From Hyaloperonospora brassicae (Eukaryota; Oomycota; Peronosporomycetes; Peronosporales; Peronosporaceae): 64,000 nucleotides of DNA. Below are positions 43,390 through 54,197 of this stretch, in pieces. The DNA lies in assembly GCA_947650285.1 (NCBI GenBank), contig CANTFL010000034.1, forward strand, positions 310,001 to 374,000, given 5' to 3'. The position numbers and the translations under genes are program-made. The notes beneath the pieces were generated by a model. That model was not told the origin of the DNA, ran no database searches, and saw only the letters and a list, made by a program, of their open reading frames with translations. Numbering within the stretch: position 1 is the first letter of the stretch; every line of letters begins with the position of its first letter.

Positions 43390-44050
43390 CTGTCACACGA
43401 GGCAGCCAACATGCTGGCAATCCGAATAATTACAATGTTACACGGCTTATCACATCAAAACAACTCCAGCGCTCTGCTTTCCGTTTCGTTAAGTGCCTTG
43501 ATCAACAAATGCTGTGTGGATCGTAGAAGTATGAAAGTTATGGCAGACACGTATATGTATCGATGCGGTGCACGCAACACGTGCGGCTGCAGCAGTTCTC
43601 CTAAATTACATGTCCATGTGTTTCCGTTGTATGTGTTTGACGTAATAATCCGTGTGGTGATCTCAACGCTCGCACAAAGCGAGCGTTTTGCTTCCCGAAC
43701 GTGGTATCTTTGGCATCCAGATAAACAAGGGTAAGTAAGAAAGATAGTGGATGGAGCACTTGACCATATGTGTCGGACTTCGTTCAGAGGTGTTAGAGTT
43801 GTTCGAGGAGTCGGTAGTACGGTCAATTTCGAATACCGTGACTTTGCACGACTGTATGATGGGACAATCGATTTCGATCATCACTCAAAAGCGACCGTAT
43901 CACGGGAGAATGGCAAGAAAAAAAGAAAGAATGGAGGAAGCCGTATTCGAGTGGTGTGCATACTTAGAATGGGTGCGCGCTGCGTCCGTCGATGCTCCCG
44001 TCTGAGCACCTGCAAGAAGTAATTTACTTACATTGCATCAGTCTTCGCAG
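43390..44050. other. Spacer at the border of repeat-rich and gene-rich DNA
   Basis: I identify no gene with confidence. A plus-strand frame 43751-44005 (84 codons; near its end RMARKKERMEEAVFEWCAYL) has a basic helical look but no start or splice evidence. Base composition shifts toward higher GC from about 43.9 kb on. Confidence 0.4.
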
Positions 44051-44068
44051 CTCCGCTCACCCCATTCG
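44051..44068 (+). promoter_or_regulatory. Possible Inr/FPR core promoter of the ABC-F gene
   Basis: gctcaccccattcgctc resembles the oomycete initiator plus flanking promoter region (GCTCATTYYNCAWTTT) with two or three mismatches, about 50-65 bases before the ATG at 44117. Confidence 0.4.
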
Positions 44069-44116
44069 CTCGATACTTTTGGCCAGTCATATGTCAGTCG
44101 AATCCTTCGCTTAACA

Positions 44117-46701
44117 ATGGCTCGCGGCAAGAAAAAGGAGGTCGCCGCGGCGGCGACTCGGACTCGGACGATGCTACGGCAGCGCCTCCTGCGGGAGCAG
44201 ATGAAGGCGACAAGAAGACGGCGCGCAAGGAGAAGCTGAAGGCCCGCAAGGCGCAGCGTCAGGTGGCCAAAGTCCAAGAAGAGCAGACGAGCGAAGGCCA
44301 AATGTCGGACGATGAACCGAAGGACCGGAACGAGGACGAGGCGGATGTGTACGCGCAAGTGGCGGCTGGCACGAGAAAGAAGAAGAGCAAAAAGAAGGAC
44401 AAGAAGAAGGCTGTGGACTTTGCTGCGTTGATGGACGGCAGTGGAAGTGAAGAAGAGGAAGACGGGGAGGACGAGGAGAAGGAGGAGCTGAAGAAGGAGA
44501 TGGAGGAGGAGGAGAAAAAAGGGAACGAGGAAGAGGTGAAGAAGGAGATGGAAGTCGAGAAGAAGAAGAACAAGGAGGAGACGGAGATCGAGAAGAAGAA
44601 AAAGAAGAAGAAAATGATCTCGACGGACCTGTTTTTCGATCCGGTGGACCAGTTGGAGAAAGATGGCAAGGACGACAAGAAAGAGAAGAAGGAGAAGAAA
44701 AAGAAGAGCAAAAAGACGAAGCTCCCGTTTGAGGCAAATGATGACGACGAAGAGGACGAGAATAGAGATGGAGAGGCGTCGGGCAGGAACGAAAAGATGA
44801 ACAAGAAGGAGAAAGAAGGCAAGCGTCTGAGCAATAAGGAGCGCAAGCGGATCAAAGAAGAGCAAGAGCGACAAGAGCGTCAAGACGAATACCATCGTGC
44901 TGCTAACCCCATGGATGGGGCACAGTTTTCTGTGTCTCAACAGGCCTTTACAGAGGACTCGAACTGGGAGAATGCGACCGACATTCATATCGATAACTTT
45001 AGCATCAACGCGCACAACAAGCTGCTGTACGATAACGCGTCGCTGCACATTAATGCTGGCGGCAAGTACGGGCTTGTGGGTCCGAACGGCCAGGGCAAGA
45101 CTACCATTCTGAAGATGATTGCACTGGGAGAGCTTAAGATTCCGCCCAAGATCGACTGTCTCTACGTCGAGCAGGAGGTTGTAGCTGATGACACGCGAGC
45201 TGTGGACGCTGTGCTGAAGGCTGATGCTGAGCGCTGGGCGCTATTGGAAGAGGAGAAGCGCCTCTTGGCGGAGCTGGAAACAAAGCAGGATTCGGCTCTC
45301 GATGATCGGCTAAACGAAGTGTACGAGCAACTGTCACACATGAACGCCTCTGCTGCCGAGGCCCGTGCGCGCCGTATCTTGTTCGGTCTCGGTTTCGACT
45401 CGGTCATGCAAGAGAAGGTCACGAAGGACTTTTCCGGCGGCTGGCGGATGCGCATTTCGTTAGCCAAAGCTCTGTACGTGGAGCCGACGCTTCTGATGCT
45501 TGACGAGCCGACAAACCACTTGGATTTGAACGCTGTCATTTGGCTTGACGACTATTTGCAAAAGTGGAAGAAGACGCTGCTTGTGGTATCCCACGATGCC
45601 GACTTTTTGAACAGCGTGTGCACGGAGGTGTTGCACTTGGAGAGCAAGAAGATTGTGCACTACAAGGGTAACTACGACATGTTCCGTGAGATGGAGAAGC
45701 AGAAGCGAAAGCAGATGGAGAAAGCCTGGGAGAAGCAACAGAAGCAGCTGCGCAATTTGAAAGCATCGGGCAAGTCGTCGAAGAAGGCTACTGAGATTGT
45801 GAAAAAGAAACGCGAACCTGGTGCTCGTGCGTCGAAAAAAGCGCTCACAACTGACGATGCTTCGGTTGCGTCAGCGCCTATGGATCTTTTGGAGCGGCCA
45901 AAAGAGTACATTGTGCAGTTCAGCTTTCCGGAGACAACGATTGTTTCGCCGCCTGTTCTTGAAGTGCGAGAGGCTAGTTTTCGCTACGACGACGGCCCGT
46001 ATTTGTTCAAGAACACGGACTTTGGTATCGACACGACGTCGCGAGTGTGCATCGTAGGCCCCAACGGTGTGGGTAAGAGTACGCTGCTGAAGATGATCAC
46101 GGGCGAGGTGATCGTGACTGAAGGCGAGGTGCGTCGCAACCCGCGTGTGCGACTTGGCATCTACAGCCAGCACTTTGTCGACAAATTGCCCATGGGCGAG
46201 ACGCCCGTGGAGTACCTGCGTCGGCTGTTCCAAGACCAGTCGTACCAGCAGGTGCGTAACTTGCTTGGCAAGGTTGGTCTTGAGGGTCACGCGCACGAGA
46301 TCAAGAATCGTCTACTGTCTGGCGGTCAGAAGGCGCGTGTGGTGATTGCCGAGCTCATCCTGATGCGGCCGCACATTTTGATTCTGGACGAGCCGACGAA
46401 CAACTTGGACATCGAGTCCATTGATGCCCTGTGCGACGCCATCCGCGAGTATGAGGGAGGCGTGGTGATTGTGACGCACGACGCGCGTCTGATTGAATCG
46501 ACCGAGTGCGTGTTGTGGGTCTGCGGCGACCAGGACGTGGTGGTGTACGACGGCACGTTCGAGGATTACAAGCAGTCGATCTTGGACGATCTGCACAAGC
46601 AGGCGCAGGCCGAGGAGGACCGTATTGCGGAGAATGCTGTCAAGAAAGCCGAAGCGCGTGCGCACAAGGCGAAGCGTTCGACGGGCGAGGCCGCGGCGTG
46701 A
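44117..46701 (+). CDS. ABC-F family ATPase (ABCF1/GCN20-like)
   Basis: A soluble twin-ATPase protein without membrane segments. ABC-F proteins of this type act on ribosomes and in translation control, and the long charged N-terminus resembles ABCF1. ABC1: Walker A GPNGQGKTT (45079-45105), signature FSGGW (45430), Walker B LLMLDEPTNHLD (45490). ABC2: Walker A GPNGVGKST (46057-46083), signature LSGGQKAR (46315), Walker B LILDEPTNNLD (46375). The first 230 or so residues are Lys/Glu-rich. The start is odd. ATG 44117 opens MARGKKK, but a run of five A at 44132-44136 puts the next codons out of the long frame; one more base there would give a continuous 861-residue protein beginning at this ATG. 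This is either a sequence error or a real frameshift. Single exon. Confidence 0.9.
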
Positions 46702-47081
46702 ACTGTTTCGGACGATCACCGCTGTGGCTAGAAATGTAGGTACGCGCGCAGGCACAGCGGTGCACTTGCTGGCCGTGCGTGCGTTGCAAGCCGAGCTCGG
46801 CATCGCTTGCAGTGTCGATTAGGACAACAAACCACGTAACGTCGGCCTGATGGACCACGGTAATGCGCTATTCGAAGCCCACGTTGGAGCTTTTAGCGCT
46901 TAGTGCGTCGGTTAGCGCACCGCATTGCTCGCTTGTGGCCTCTAACGCACCGCATTGCTCGCTTGGGGCCCCTAACGCACGGGACCTGGTTGCCGCAGAG
47001 GGCTAGGGCTCGACCGATGATTGGTCGAAGCCAAGCGCCGCGAATTGGTTGGCTCTGGAGCCCCCGGGCGCCGCGCCACGC
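46702..47081. other. Intergenic DNA with a short tandem repeat
   Basis: No gene. Positions 46915-46982 hold about two copies of a 35-bp unit (ctaacgcaccgcattgctcg plus gcttgtggcc, with variants), partly a third. This probably includes the 3' end of the ABC-F transcript and the upstream promoter of the eS24 gene. Confidence 0.6.
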
Positions 47082-47097
47082 CTCATTCCCCGCAAAC
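47082..47097 (+). promoter_or_regulatory. Oomycete initiator (Inr) of the eS24 gene
   Basis: ctcattcc at 47082-47089 fits the oomycete Inr YTCANTYY exactly. The following ccgcaaac resembles the FPR. It lies about 40 bases before the ATG at 47129, the usual distance. Confidence 0.6.
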
Positions 47098-47128
47098 CCT
47101 CTCGCTTACTACGTCAAAGACAACGAGC

Positions 47129-47901
47129 ATGGCTGACAAGGTCCCCGTCACGGTGCGCACGCGCAAGTTCCTGCGCAACTCGCTGCTCGCGCGTCGTCAA
47201 ATGGTGCGTCGTGTGCTGCTGCATCTCTTTCGCTGGGATTGGCCGGCCGACGTTCACCTAACGGTCGACGACTCTGTGGATGTCTGCGTTCATAGGTTGT
47301 GGAAGTGATCCACCCGGGCCGCCCGAACGTGCCCAAGGCTGAGCTCCAGGAGAAAATCTCGAAGGTACGACAAGTAGAGACGACGGTCCGCTAGGCGTCT
47401 TAGCGATCGACGAGTCCATCGTGAATCGAGTAGTACAGGCAACGACAGGTTACAGTGGGCACGTGCGAGACAGTGGAGCCTGGTGCTTTTTCGATACATC
47501 GAGAGCAGAGATTGCTGCTGACTGGATTGATAGGGAATGATAGATAGCTGATGAGCAGATGTGGAACGCAGCTTGAAGGATGGATGGATGGATGAGGCAA
47601 TCGCTGATTGTGTTGCTACGTGCGTTTACAGATGTACAAGGTGAAGGATTCCAACACGGTGTTTCTGTACGGCTTCCGTACGCAGTTTGGTGGCGGCAAG
47701 AGCTCGGGCTTTGGGCTCGTGTACGACTCGGTGAACGATGCCAAGCGCTTCGAGCCCAAGTACCGGTTGATCCGCCAGGGTCTGGTCGAGAAGGTTGAGA
47801 CGTCGCGCAAGCAGATTAAGGAGGCGAAGAACCGCGCGAAGAAGGTCCGCGGTGTTGGCCGTCGTATTGCCCGCCACAAGGCTGCCAAGGCCAACAAGTA
47901 G
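47129..47901 (+). CDS. 40S ribosomal protein eS24
   Basis: A structural protein of the small ribosomal subunit. Three exons: 47129-47203 ([20 protein letters not shown]...), 47296-47364 ([20 protein letters not shown]...) and 47632-47901. Introns 47204-47295 (92 nt) and 47365-47631 (267 nt) are GT-AG and both phase 0. The product has 137 residues, close to the 130-135 usual for the family. Diagnostic stretches are [29 protein letters not shown] and [16 protein letters not shown], and the C-terminus is Lys/Arg-rich. The gene stands alone, about 430 bp downstream of the ABC-F gene on the same strand. A shared role in translation is suggestive but not evidence of co-regulation. Confidence 0.96.
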
Positions 47902-48925
47902 AGCTGATGACACAGTTTGCGCTGGTGATGTCGCGTCTGACACGAGCGCGATGTGCTTCTCAGTGCTGTGTTGGTTCGTTGTCGCCTTTTGGCTGAGAGA
48001 ATGTGGGGAACAAGAAGGTCATGCTGGGAAATGTAATTAGTCAAGAAACTTCCATGTTTGCTTGGTTCTTGTGCTGTTGCCTCGTCAATCGAATATGCTG
48101 GTGTCCGCAAGGTCACGTATCTACTGCTGATGTCGTTGCCGCTGTGCTGCTGAACGAATTATTGAGTGTACAGACAGTACTCGCAACGTATCGACGGCGG
48201 ATGCTTAGATGGATGATAGCCCAATGCGACTACGACCCTTGGAATATGTTGCATGGCGCAGGCCATCATCCTCTATCGGGGATGATGGCCTGCACCATGC
48301 AATGTAAAAGTCCGATCAAATCACTTGTATTGATTCGCCAGCTGAGAGCGCCGTCCACCTCGAGACGGCGTGCCGAGAAAAAAACTTGACACGCATAGAA
48401 AGACGTGGCAGCGGGAAGCTCAGCCGTCCGAATTGAACATACAGTTTTGACGCATACTATGAATTTTGTCCAAACGTTTTCATTCCTGCACGTTTTTGTC
48501 GTGCAAAAGCTGGATATTGAGTGCGAGAGTGCCTGCAGACCCGCCGTCTATTTTGGTGACTTTATCTTGCGGATCGAGTTTTTGACACCTTTTTCGAGCA
48601 CCGCATCTTTGCCCTCTGCAGAGTAATATAGTCATCTTGCCGTTATAGGTCCAGATGTCAAAAAGCTCAGGTCACAAAAATAAATGACGTGCGAAAAATA
48701 GCACAATGCCAAATTAGCTTACAAGTATCTGCCCCTCAAAGCCCCATCCATGTCAATGCGATATGATTCTGCATGGCACGATTGCTTTGCGAGCCAAATT
48801 ATAATTACTTAATATCACTCCTGTCAACATATTCGGTCGACTTCCCACGACCATCAGTTGCTCGCTATCCATCGAGTTTCACACACACATCGGACCTTGC
48901 AACATCATTGCAGTGACTCACGGGC
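47902..48925. other. Intergenic DNA between eS24 and a membrane-protein gene
   Basis: No gene I can support. It contains a strong hairpin at 48249-48302 (separate entry). The last 100 bases are 3' flank of the minus-strand gene ending at 48926. Confidence 0.55.
48249..48302. other. Long near-perfect hairpin
   Basis: Arms of 23 bp (48249-48271 and 48280-48302) are complementary except for one mismatch (gcatggcgca against tgcaccatgc) and enclose 8 bases. A transcript would form a very stable stem-loop. It could be a small-RNA precursor, a terminator-like structure or a transposon footprint. Confidence 0.75.
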
Positions 48926-50858
48926 TCAGGTACCAGTACGTTTGGAAGGTAAAGCTGACGGCATCGACTTGACCGACTCGGTGTTTTCATCGTCTGCTGC
49001 TGAGACCACACGCTGGTTCAGTTCGATACCGCGCGCAATCGAAGATGGTGTAACTGGCTCACGGCTGGGCAGCTGGTCCATTTGGGCGTAAAGCAACCCG
49101 TGCTCCGTTGGTCGCCACATGTACACCCCAATTAACAATATGACGAAGAAAAGCAGGCGAGTGGCTGCCCATACGACCCATATGTATTGCCACGGCAACC
49201 ATATCGCACCCGAATAACTGTTGTACCCACCGCATTGATACGATCAGTCAAACTTCACCACTGCATTCTGCACCGCAAAACGTTACAACCGGTAGGACTT
49301 ACATTGCTCCTTCAATTGCCATGATCGCGAAAGAAGTGACCACGTATGCGATCAAGACCCGATGCAGTGATTCGTACATCTGCAGTTTTGCTGTCTAGCA
49401 ATCACAGCACACGATTCAAAACGCGAGTTAGCCAAAAGAACGCAACGGGACACGATGAAGCTATCCCAAAGAAGAAAGAAGACTTTCGTCGAGTGCCTAC
49501 TTGTCCAAAGGCTGCGAGATTCTTGCGCGTGAGCTCAAGAGACAGGAAAATCCATCCGCCAAAGCAGACGTTGGTCATGATCACAAGTGCTTCCCAGACC
49601 GCAGGAGGGCGGACGTCCCCGTCCGACTGATTAGCAAGATGGCTCACCTCCAATGCCCCGACGGCAATGAAGTAGCAGACGCCTAGCCCAGAAACAACAA
49701 AGACCTCAGGCCACGATATCTGCATCCGGACGATCCCGTAGCCAAGACTAACGAGTGTAGTAGCAATCCGCGTCACCATGCCTGCCAGCACTTTGACAAA
49801 CGTGGACAACAAGACCGAGTCCGGGTACGGGCAGCACACGGGCACACCTGAACGATTCAGCAGATTGTACGTCACAAACCATGCCACTGACTCGCCTATA
49901 CAAAAGTAACAAGATACCACAGCTCAGTACTTTCGCTAAACGTAGGCGTCAATGGCGTACCAGTTGCCAAGAGCAGTACGACCAGCAGGAAATAGTGCGT
50001 CTGGACCACACTTTGGCGGTGTCGATTGATCAGCACCAAAAAGTACACGCCCAGTGCCCCATACATGAGCGACAAGAGACCACTGCAAGATGTTAGCACC
50101 ACGAACACGCCATCTTCGTGTCCATGCGCAACAAGCTATGCCTCGACTCGCAAACAAGGAATCAACACGTACTTGAACGGAAGCAGTCCATAGAGTAATC
50201 CAGGTAGATACCCGTACGGATTCTCAAACGTGATTGCTGCATCCACCTGCAGCAGCGGGTCGGCCATCGGATACGCGACGTATTCATCAGCACTGACGGG
50301 ATACCCAAACGCCACGCTCTTTTGCTTCCAACAAGGCACCACCAGCGCCGTCTGTAGACCACTGTCGCTCGGGTAGAACGTCCGGTTCACCTGCAGCGTC
50401 TCGTCGCTCTCCATCGGATAAAACCCGCCTTCCACTCGTCCATCCACGTTGCTACTGGTGGAAAAGTTCCAGCTGCAGACCGTGCGGTCGGCAAAGCCCA
50501 CCGCGGCCGCTGCTTTGGCCGAGTACGCGACCACGACAACGCCAAAGTCAAAGTAGTCCTCGAGCCGGCGGATCGTGATCGCATTCTGCACTTCGTGTTC
50601 CTCTAGAGGCCGCAGCACTGCGTTGATCTGCACGCTCGATCGGCCGCTGAGGCCCCACGGTCCGTGGCCATCGGCAAACATTTGCTCGGTGATCTTGCAG
50701 CCCGTGACCTTGTCGTGCACCGTGTGGATCGAGCCAGAGGCCAGTAGATCCCTGCGGCGCACCGTTAGCACCACCAGTAGCAGCAGTCGACGAATATTCC
50801 TTCGGTACCGCGCGAAGCCGCGCGCGCGGGACAGAGCAGCTGCGGCGCGTCGCGGCAT
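48926..50858 (-). CDS. GOST/lung-7TM-type membrane protein, paralogue 1
   Basis: A predicted seven-transmembrane protein with a luminal N-terminal domain, of the family that includes GPR107/108, TMEM87 and yeast PTM1. Family members sit mostly in the Golgi and endosomal system. Five exons: 50858-50173, 50082-49961, 49895-49501, 49379-49303, 49217-48926, all GT-AG and frame-consistent, 523 residues. The family hallmark NPYGYLPGLLYGLLPF stands just before the first membrane segment (MYGALGVYFLVLINRH). PVCCPYP and several hydrophobic segments follow, the last before WRPTEHG, then a hydrophilic tail. The N-terminal hydrophobic stretch (RRLLLLVVLTV) is flanked by many Arg, an unusual signal sequence, so the start could lie elsewhere. 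Head to head with paralogue 2. Confidence 0.82.
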
Positions 50859-51023
50859 CTGACCGTTCGCAGCAGTGCAGAATGGCCTGCAGGTCGTGAA
50901 GTTTTCTGGCTGTTCGTTTTGACCAATCGGAAGACGATCGAGTGGAGTAGGGGTTTGATTTTAACCAATGCGATCGCGAGGATTCCACGAGACCGACGCC
51001 ACGTCTCCTCCCGAGTTCAGAAG
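50859..51023. promoter_or_regulatory. Shared bidirectional promoter of the GOST pair
   Basis: Only 165 bp separate the two start codons. Two CCAAT boxes are visible (gaccaatcgg at 50919, aaccaatgcg at 50974). The short divergent spacing implies common control, but no experiment is available. Confidence 0.5.
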
Positions 51024-52803
51024 ATGCCGTCGCTCGTCCTGTCGTCGTCGCTGCTGTCGCTGCTGCTGCTCGGCCTGTGGCTGCACGAAGCCACCGCGTC
51101 CATCTACGACGTCAAGAGCAGCTACTGGGTGCCCCCGTTCCAGCGCGCGGAGAAGCTGTTTGCTACCAATCAGGGCCCGATCCTCGCACGCACTGGCAAC
51201 TCTAGCGTCACTGTACGGGGCCGACGCGTGCCGTGCGCATCGCCTGTTTGTGCTCCTCCAGTTGCGGTGGGGTTCTCACACAAAAGACGTGTGTGCGCAT
51301 ATGTCTGTAGGTTGATATCCGCGGCGTCAACGTCACGCAGGACATGACTGGCTGGCGACTGGTCGTCTTTTTTTACCACGTGGACAGCTACGCGGACTTT
51401 GAAGCAGTGGCTGGCAAGATTGAGCTCCTGGCGTGCTCCAGCACCGATGGGGTCAAGCTGGACGGCATGTCGAACGTCCAGCGCTTTGTGTTTCGCGTGG
51501 ACAATGCGTCCGCGCCCTCAGTGACCGCCAATGTGTCGCACGTCGTCAATTATAGCGGATGGACGGACACGCAGGTGTTCGTGTGTGCCGACGACAATCG
51601 CGCAGCGACAGAGACGCTGACGTTTGCAGGGACCATGGAGATACGCAATCCATATGGATTACTGCCGGCCGTGCTGTATGGCATGCTGCCGTTCAGCGCT
51701 TTTTTGACAGCGGGGTACCTGATGCTCGACGTCTTTTTCGCGTTCCTATTGATCCGCCATCGTCGCCAGCTGCTGTCGCTACATTGGGGCATTTCTTTGA
51801 TTCTAGTCATGGGAACGGCTGCGTCTGCAGTCTGGCTCTTTGCGCTCTACCGGATGAACGAGACAGGCGAACCGGTATGCTGTCCTTACCCGACGACGTT
51901 CCTGGTTGCAGTAGCATTAGACGTGAGTACAATAAGGTGAGGGAGGCTGGTACAGTCGAATGATGGACTGACCTTTGCGATGTGACGGGTTGTTTTGGAT
52001 GTTTGACAGACACTGGTGCGTACCCTGGCTCGTGTTATCTTGTTGATCGTGTGTCTCGGATACGGAATCGTTCGGAGCCACCTGAGTCGTGTTGAAGTTG
52101 GCGTGATTGCTTTCTTGTCGCTGGCCTACTTCGTGTCGGGCATCGCTGACGAAGTCACACGAGGCACCTCTAGCGGCGCTGACTTTCGCGAGAAACCAAC
52201 AGCTTGGTCTTTTCTCCAGTTGCTGTGTAACCTCGCGTTCATCATGTGGATTCAGTACTCCATGGAGCGTATTTTGCGTGACTTGCAGCACCAGAAGCAG
52301 TTCGCCAAGTTCAACATGTACCGTTGGTTGGCCTGGTCGCTTGCTGCCTTCATCGTGTTTTTCACTGTTCTCACGGTCGTGGCCGTCTGCAGTCGGCTTG
52401 GCGTCTTTGAATGGGACGTCGAATGGGAGTGGATGCAGCTTGTGGCCTGGCCTGTGCTGAACTTCACTGTGTCAGCTGCTATGACTTTCATTTGGCGGCC
52501 AACTCAGAACAGCTCGCAGTTTGCGTATTCCATGCAGGTATGTTGGGAAGGGCGACCGCTTCTTTGTCGTGTTCCTACTCTTTACAAACTGTTTTGTCGC
52601 GTGGTGTTGTACTTCAGTTACCGATGACGGATAGCCCAGGTCTCGAGATGACGCGTAAGACACACGGCTCGTCGTCGGAGGAGGACGATGATGACCCGGA
52701 GGTTGAATCAGACTCGGATGAAGAGGACTCTCGATCTTCGGTTGCCGGGAAGAAGAAAACGGATGACAACAACAACGATAGCGACGATGCGGAAGGAGTG
52801 TAG
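51024..52803 (+). CDS. GOST/lung-7TM-type membrane protein, paralogue 2
   Basis: Four exons: 51024-51212, 51311-51922, 52010-52537, 52618-52803; introns of 98, 87 and 80 nt are GT-AG and all phase 0; 504 residues. The signal peptide is clear (MPSLVLSSSLLSLLLLGLWL, cleavage after ATA). The luminal domain carries N-glycosylation sites (NSS, NVT, NYS). NPYGLLPAVLYGMLPF precedes seven hydrophobic segments. PVCCPYP in the loop after the third matches paralogue 1. The C-terminal tail is long and acidic (SSSEEDDDDPEVESDSDEED), unlike paralogue 1. A role in Golgi or endosomal traffic is inferred from the family only. Confidence 0.9.
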
Positions 52804-52958
52804 CCGACGTCACGTACTATTGCGAGATACTCGTGTTTGTGTTAACCTGCACGTGATTCAAACGACTGCACGCCAAGTGGTAAATGAAGACACCCCCTTT
52901 GTATAGCACGCCTCGGTTTTACACTTCCACATCCTGTATGTACGCAACTTCGCGCTTT

Positions 52959-54026
52959 TCACGCGCTTTTCTTATGGTTGCGTGATAATCGTCGCGCTAT
53001 GACAACAAGTCCGACAAAGCATAGACCAGGCAGGACAATTGCGGTAACTGTGGCCGACGATTTGCCATCGTCGGCCTGTCTGCCTCCCGTGACCTTAGCC
53101 CCATAGTTCTTGACAGCTTTGGCCTCTCGTTCACTTGGAAGTGGCTTGCCGATGCCCGGTGCATCTTCGTGCTGCGCTCTAGTGTCGCCGCTATTTATCC
53201 GTTTCGGAGGACACGGCTTGACTACGTCGCCTTCAGCCGGCAGCTTTGCCTCAGCCTCATTACGTAGCCGGTTGGACAAGCATGCCGCCGGCAACTGCCC
53301 CATACCAAAGGACATCATTGACTACAGTGAGCACATTCGCTAGCCCCCGACCGCAAACAGTAAATACAACGCACATTCTCAGGTCCCGTATACGCCCTGC
53401 ACACGGCATCCGTAAGCTGCTTCAAGCCAACTCCATGAGTAGAGCTGCCCAACGGTATCCCGTTGATAAGGACCTGTTCATATTTGCATCGTGGGTCAGA
53501 TACGAAAACAACACGCACGGATGTCAAGGCAACGTACGTATGGCACCCAAGGAACATGCAGCGCCTGCTTCTTTGCCACATTCTGCATCAAGCCACAAGA
53601 TCTGGTGTCAAACATTCGAGTGCGTCAACAGTTTAGCAAGGTGTAAAAGCGAACCTTTCGCAAGAGCTCGTCGCTCTTTACATCGTAGCATGATTGCATC
53701 TTCGTTTGCGCTTCGCCTTCAAAGCAGCGATGGATGATAAATTTCCACGTCATGCCACTGTTATCCTTACTTTCCATACACTGGTCCACATTACAAGTTG
53801 TATAATTACAATTGGCACACAAGGCGTAAACACAGTTGCATCATCAGGGTAACTCACAGCAATATGTTCGACCAACTCTCCGATTTGTGGGAACTCCTCG
53901 ACGGCGCAGCTCAGCCACTTGTGTCCCTGGCACTCCAAGTTGCCAGAAGTACACACAAACTTTCCCTTTGCGTCATAAGACGTTCCAGCAGCGGGCACTG
54001 GGCGAAAGTCGATGATCTCCTGGAAT
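52959..54026 (-). CDS. GILT-like thiol reductase, 5'-truncated paralogue A
   Basis: A gamma-interferon-inducible lysosomal thiol reductase-like protein. Exons: 54026-53858 (DFRPVPAAGTSYD, then CTSGNLECQGHKWLSC), 53780-53655 (CFEGEAQTKMQSCYD), 53582-53538 (NVAKKQALHVPWVPY), 53473-53375 (VLINGIPLGSS, then AVCRAYTGP), 53321-52959. Introns are GT-AG, and exon boundaries match those of paralogue B. The last exon adds a Pro/Lys/Asp-rich stalk and one membrane segment (TVTAIVLPGLCFVGLVVIAR) with a short basic tail, so it would be membrane-anchored. I cannot find the signal peptide or the CxxC active-site exon in the 170 bp before it, so it is probably a 5'-truncated duplicate or a non-catalytic relative. 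Confidence 0.75.
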
Positions 54027-54197
54027 CTAGAGGAGTTCGAAAATGACAATCAGCGCGTATACCAGCATTGACCTACTGCTACAACATACTCTTTGTCCCG
54101 AACAAGTGATAGTAGCGGCCTCGTGATGAACGAAACACAACCAAGGCTTTGCAAACAAGCATCAGTCCGTAAGTCCACCCACGACTAGTTTTGTTGT

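Noticed and set aside
43751..44005. 84-codon plus-strand frame before the ABC-F gene
   Set aside because: It has a basic helical segment but no homologous pattern, no splice signal and no promoter evidence. It was kept only as part of the spacer description.
44038..45048. Long minus-strand Leu/Phe/Ser-rich open frames opposite the ABC-F N-terminus
   Set aside because: They are mirror images of the Lys/Glu-rich coding sequence on the plus strand; they have no start context and no domain.
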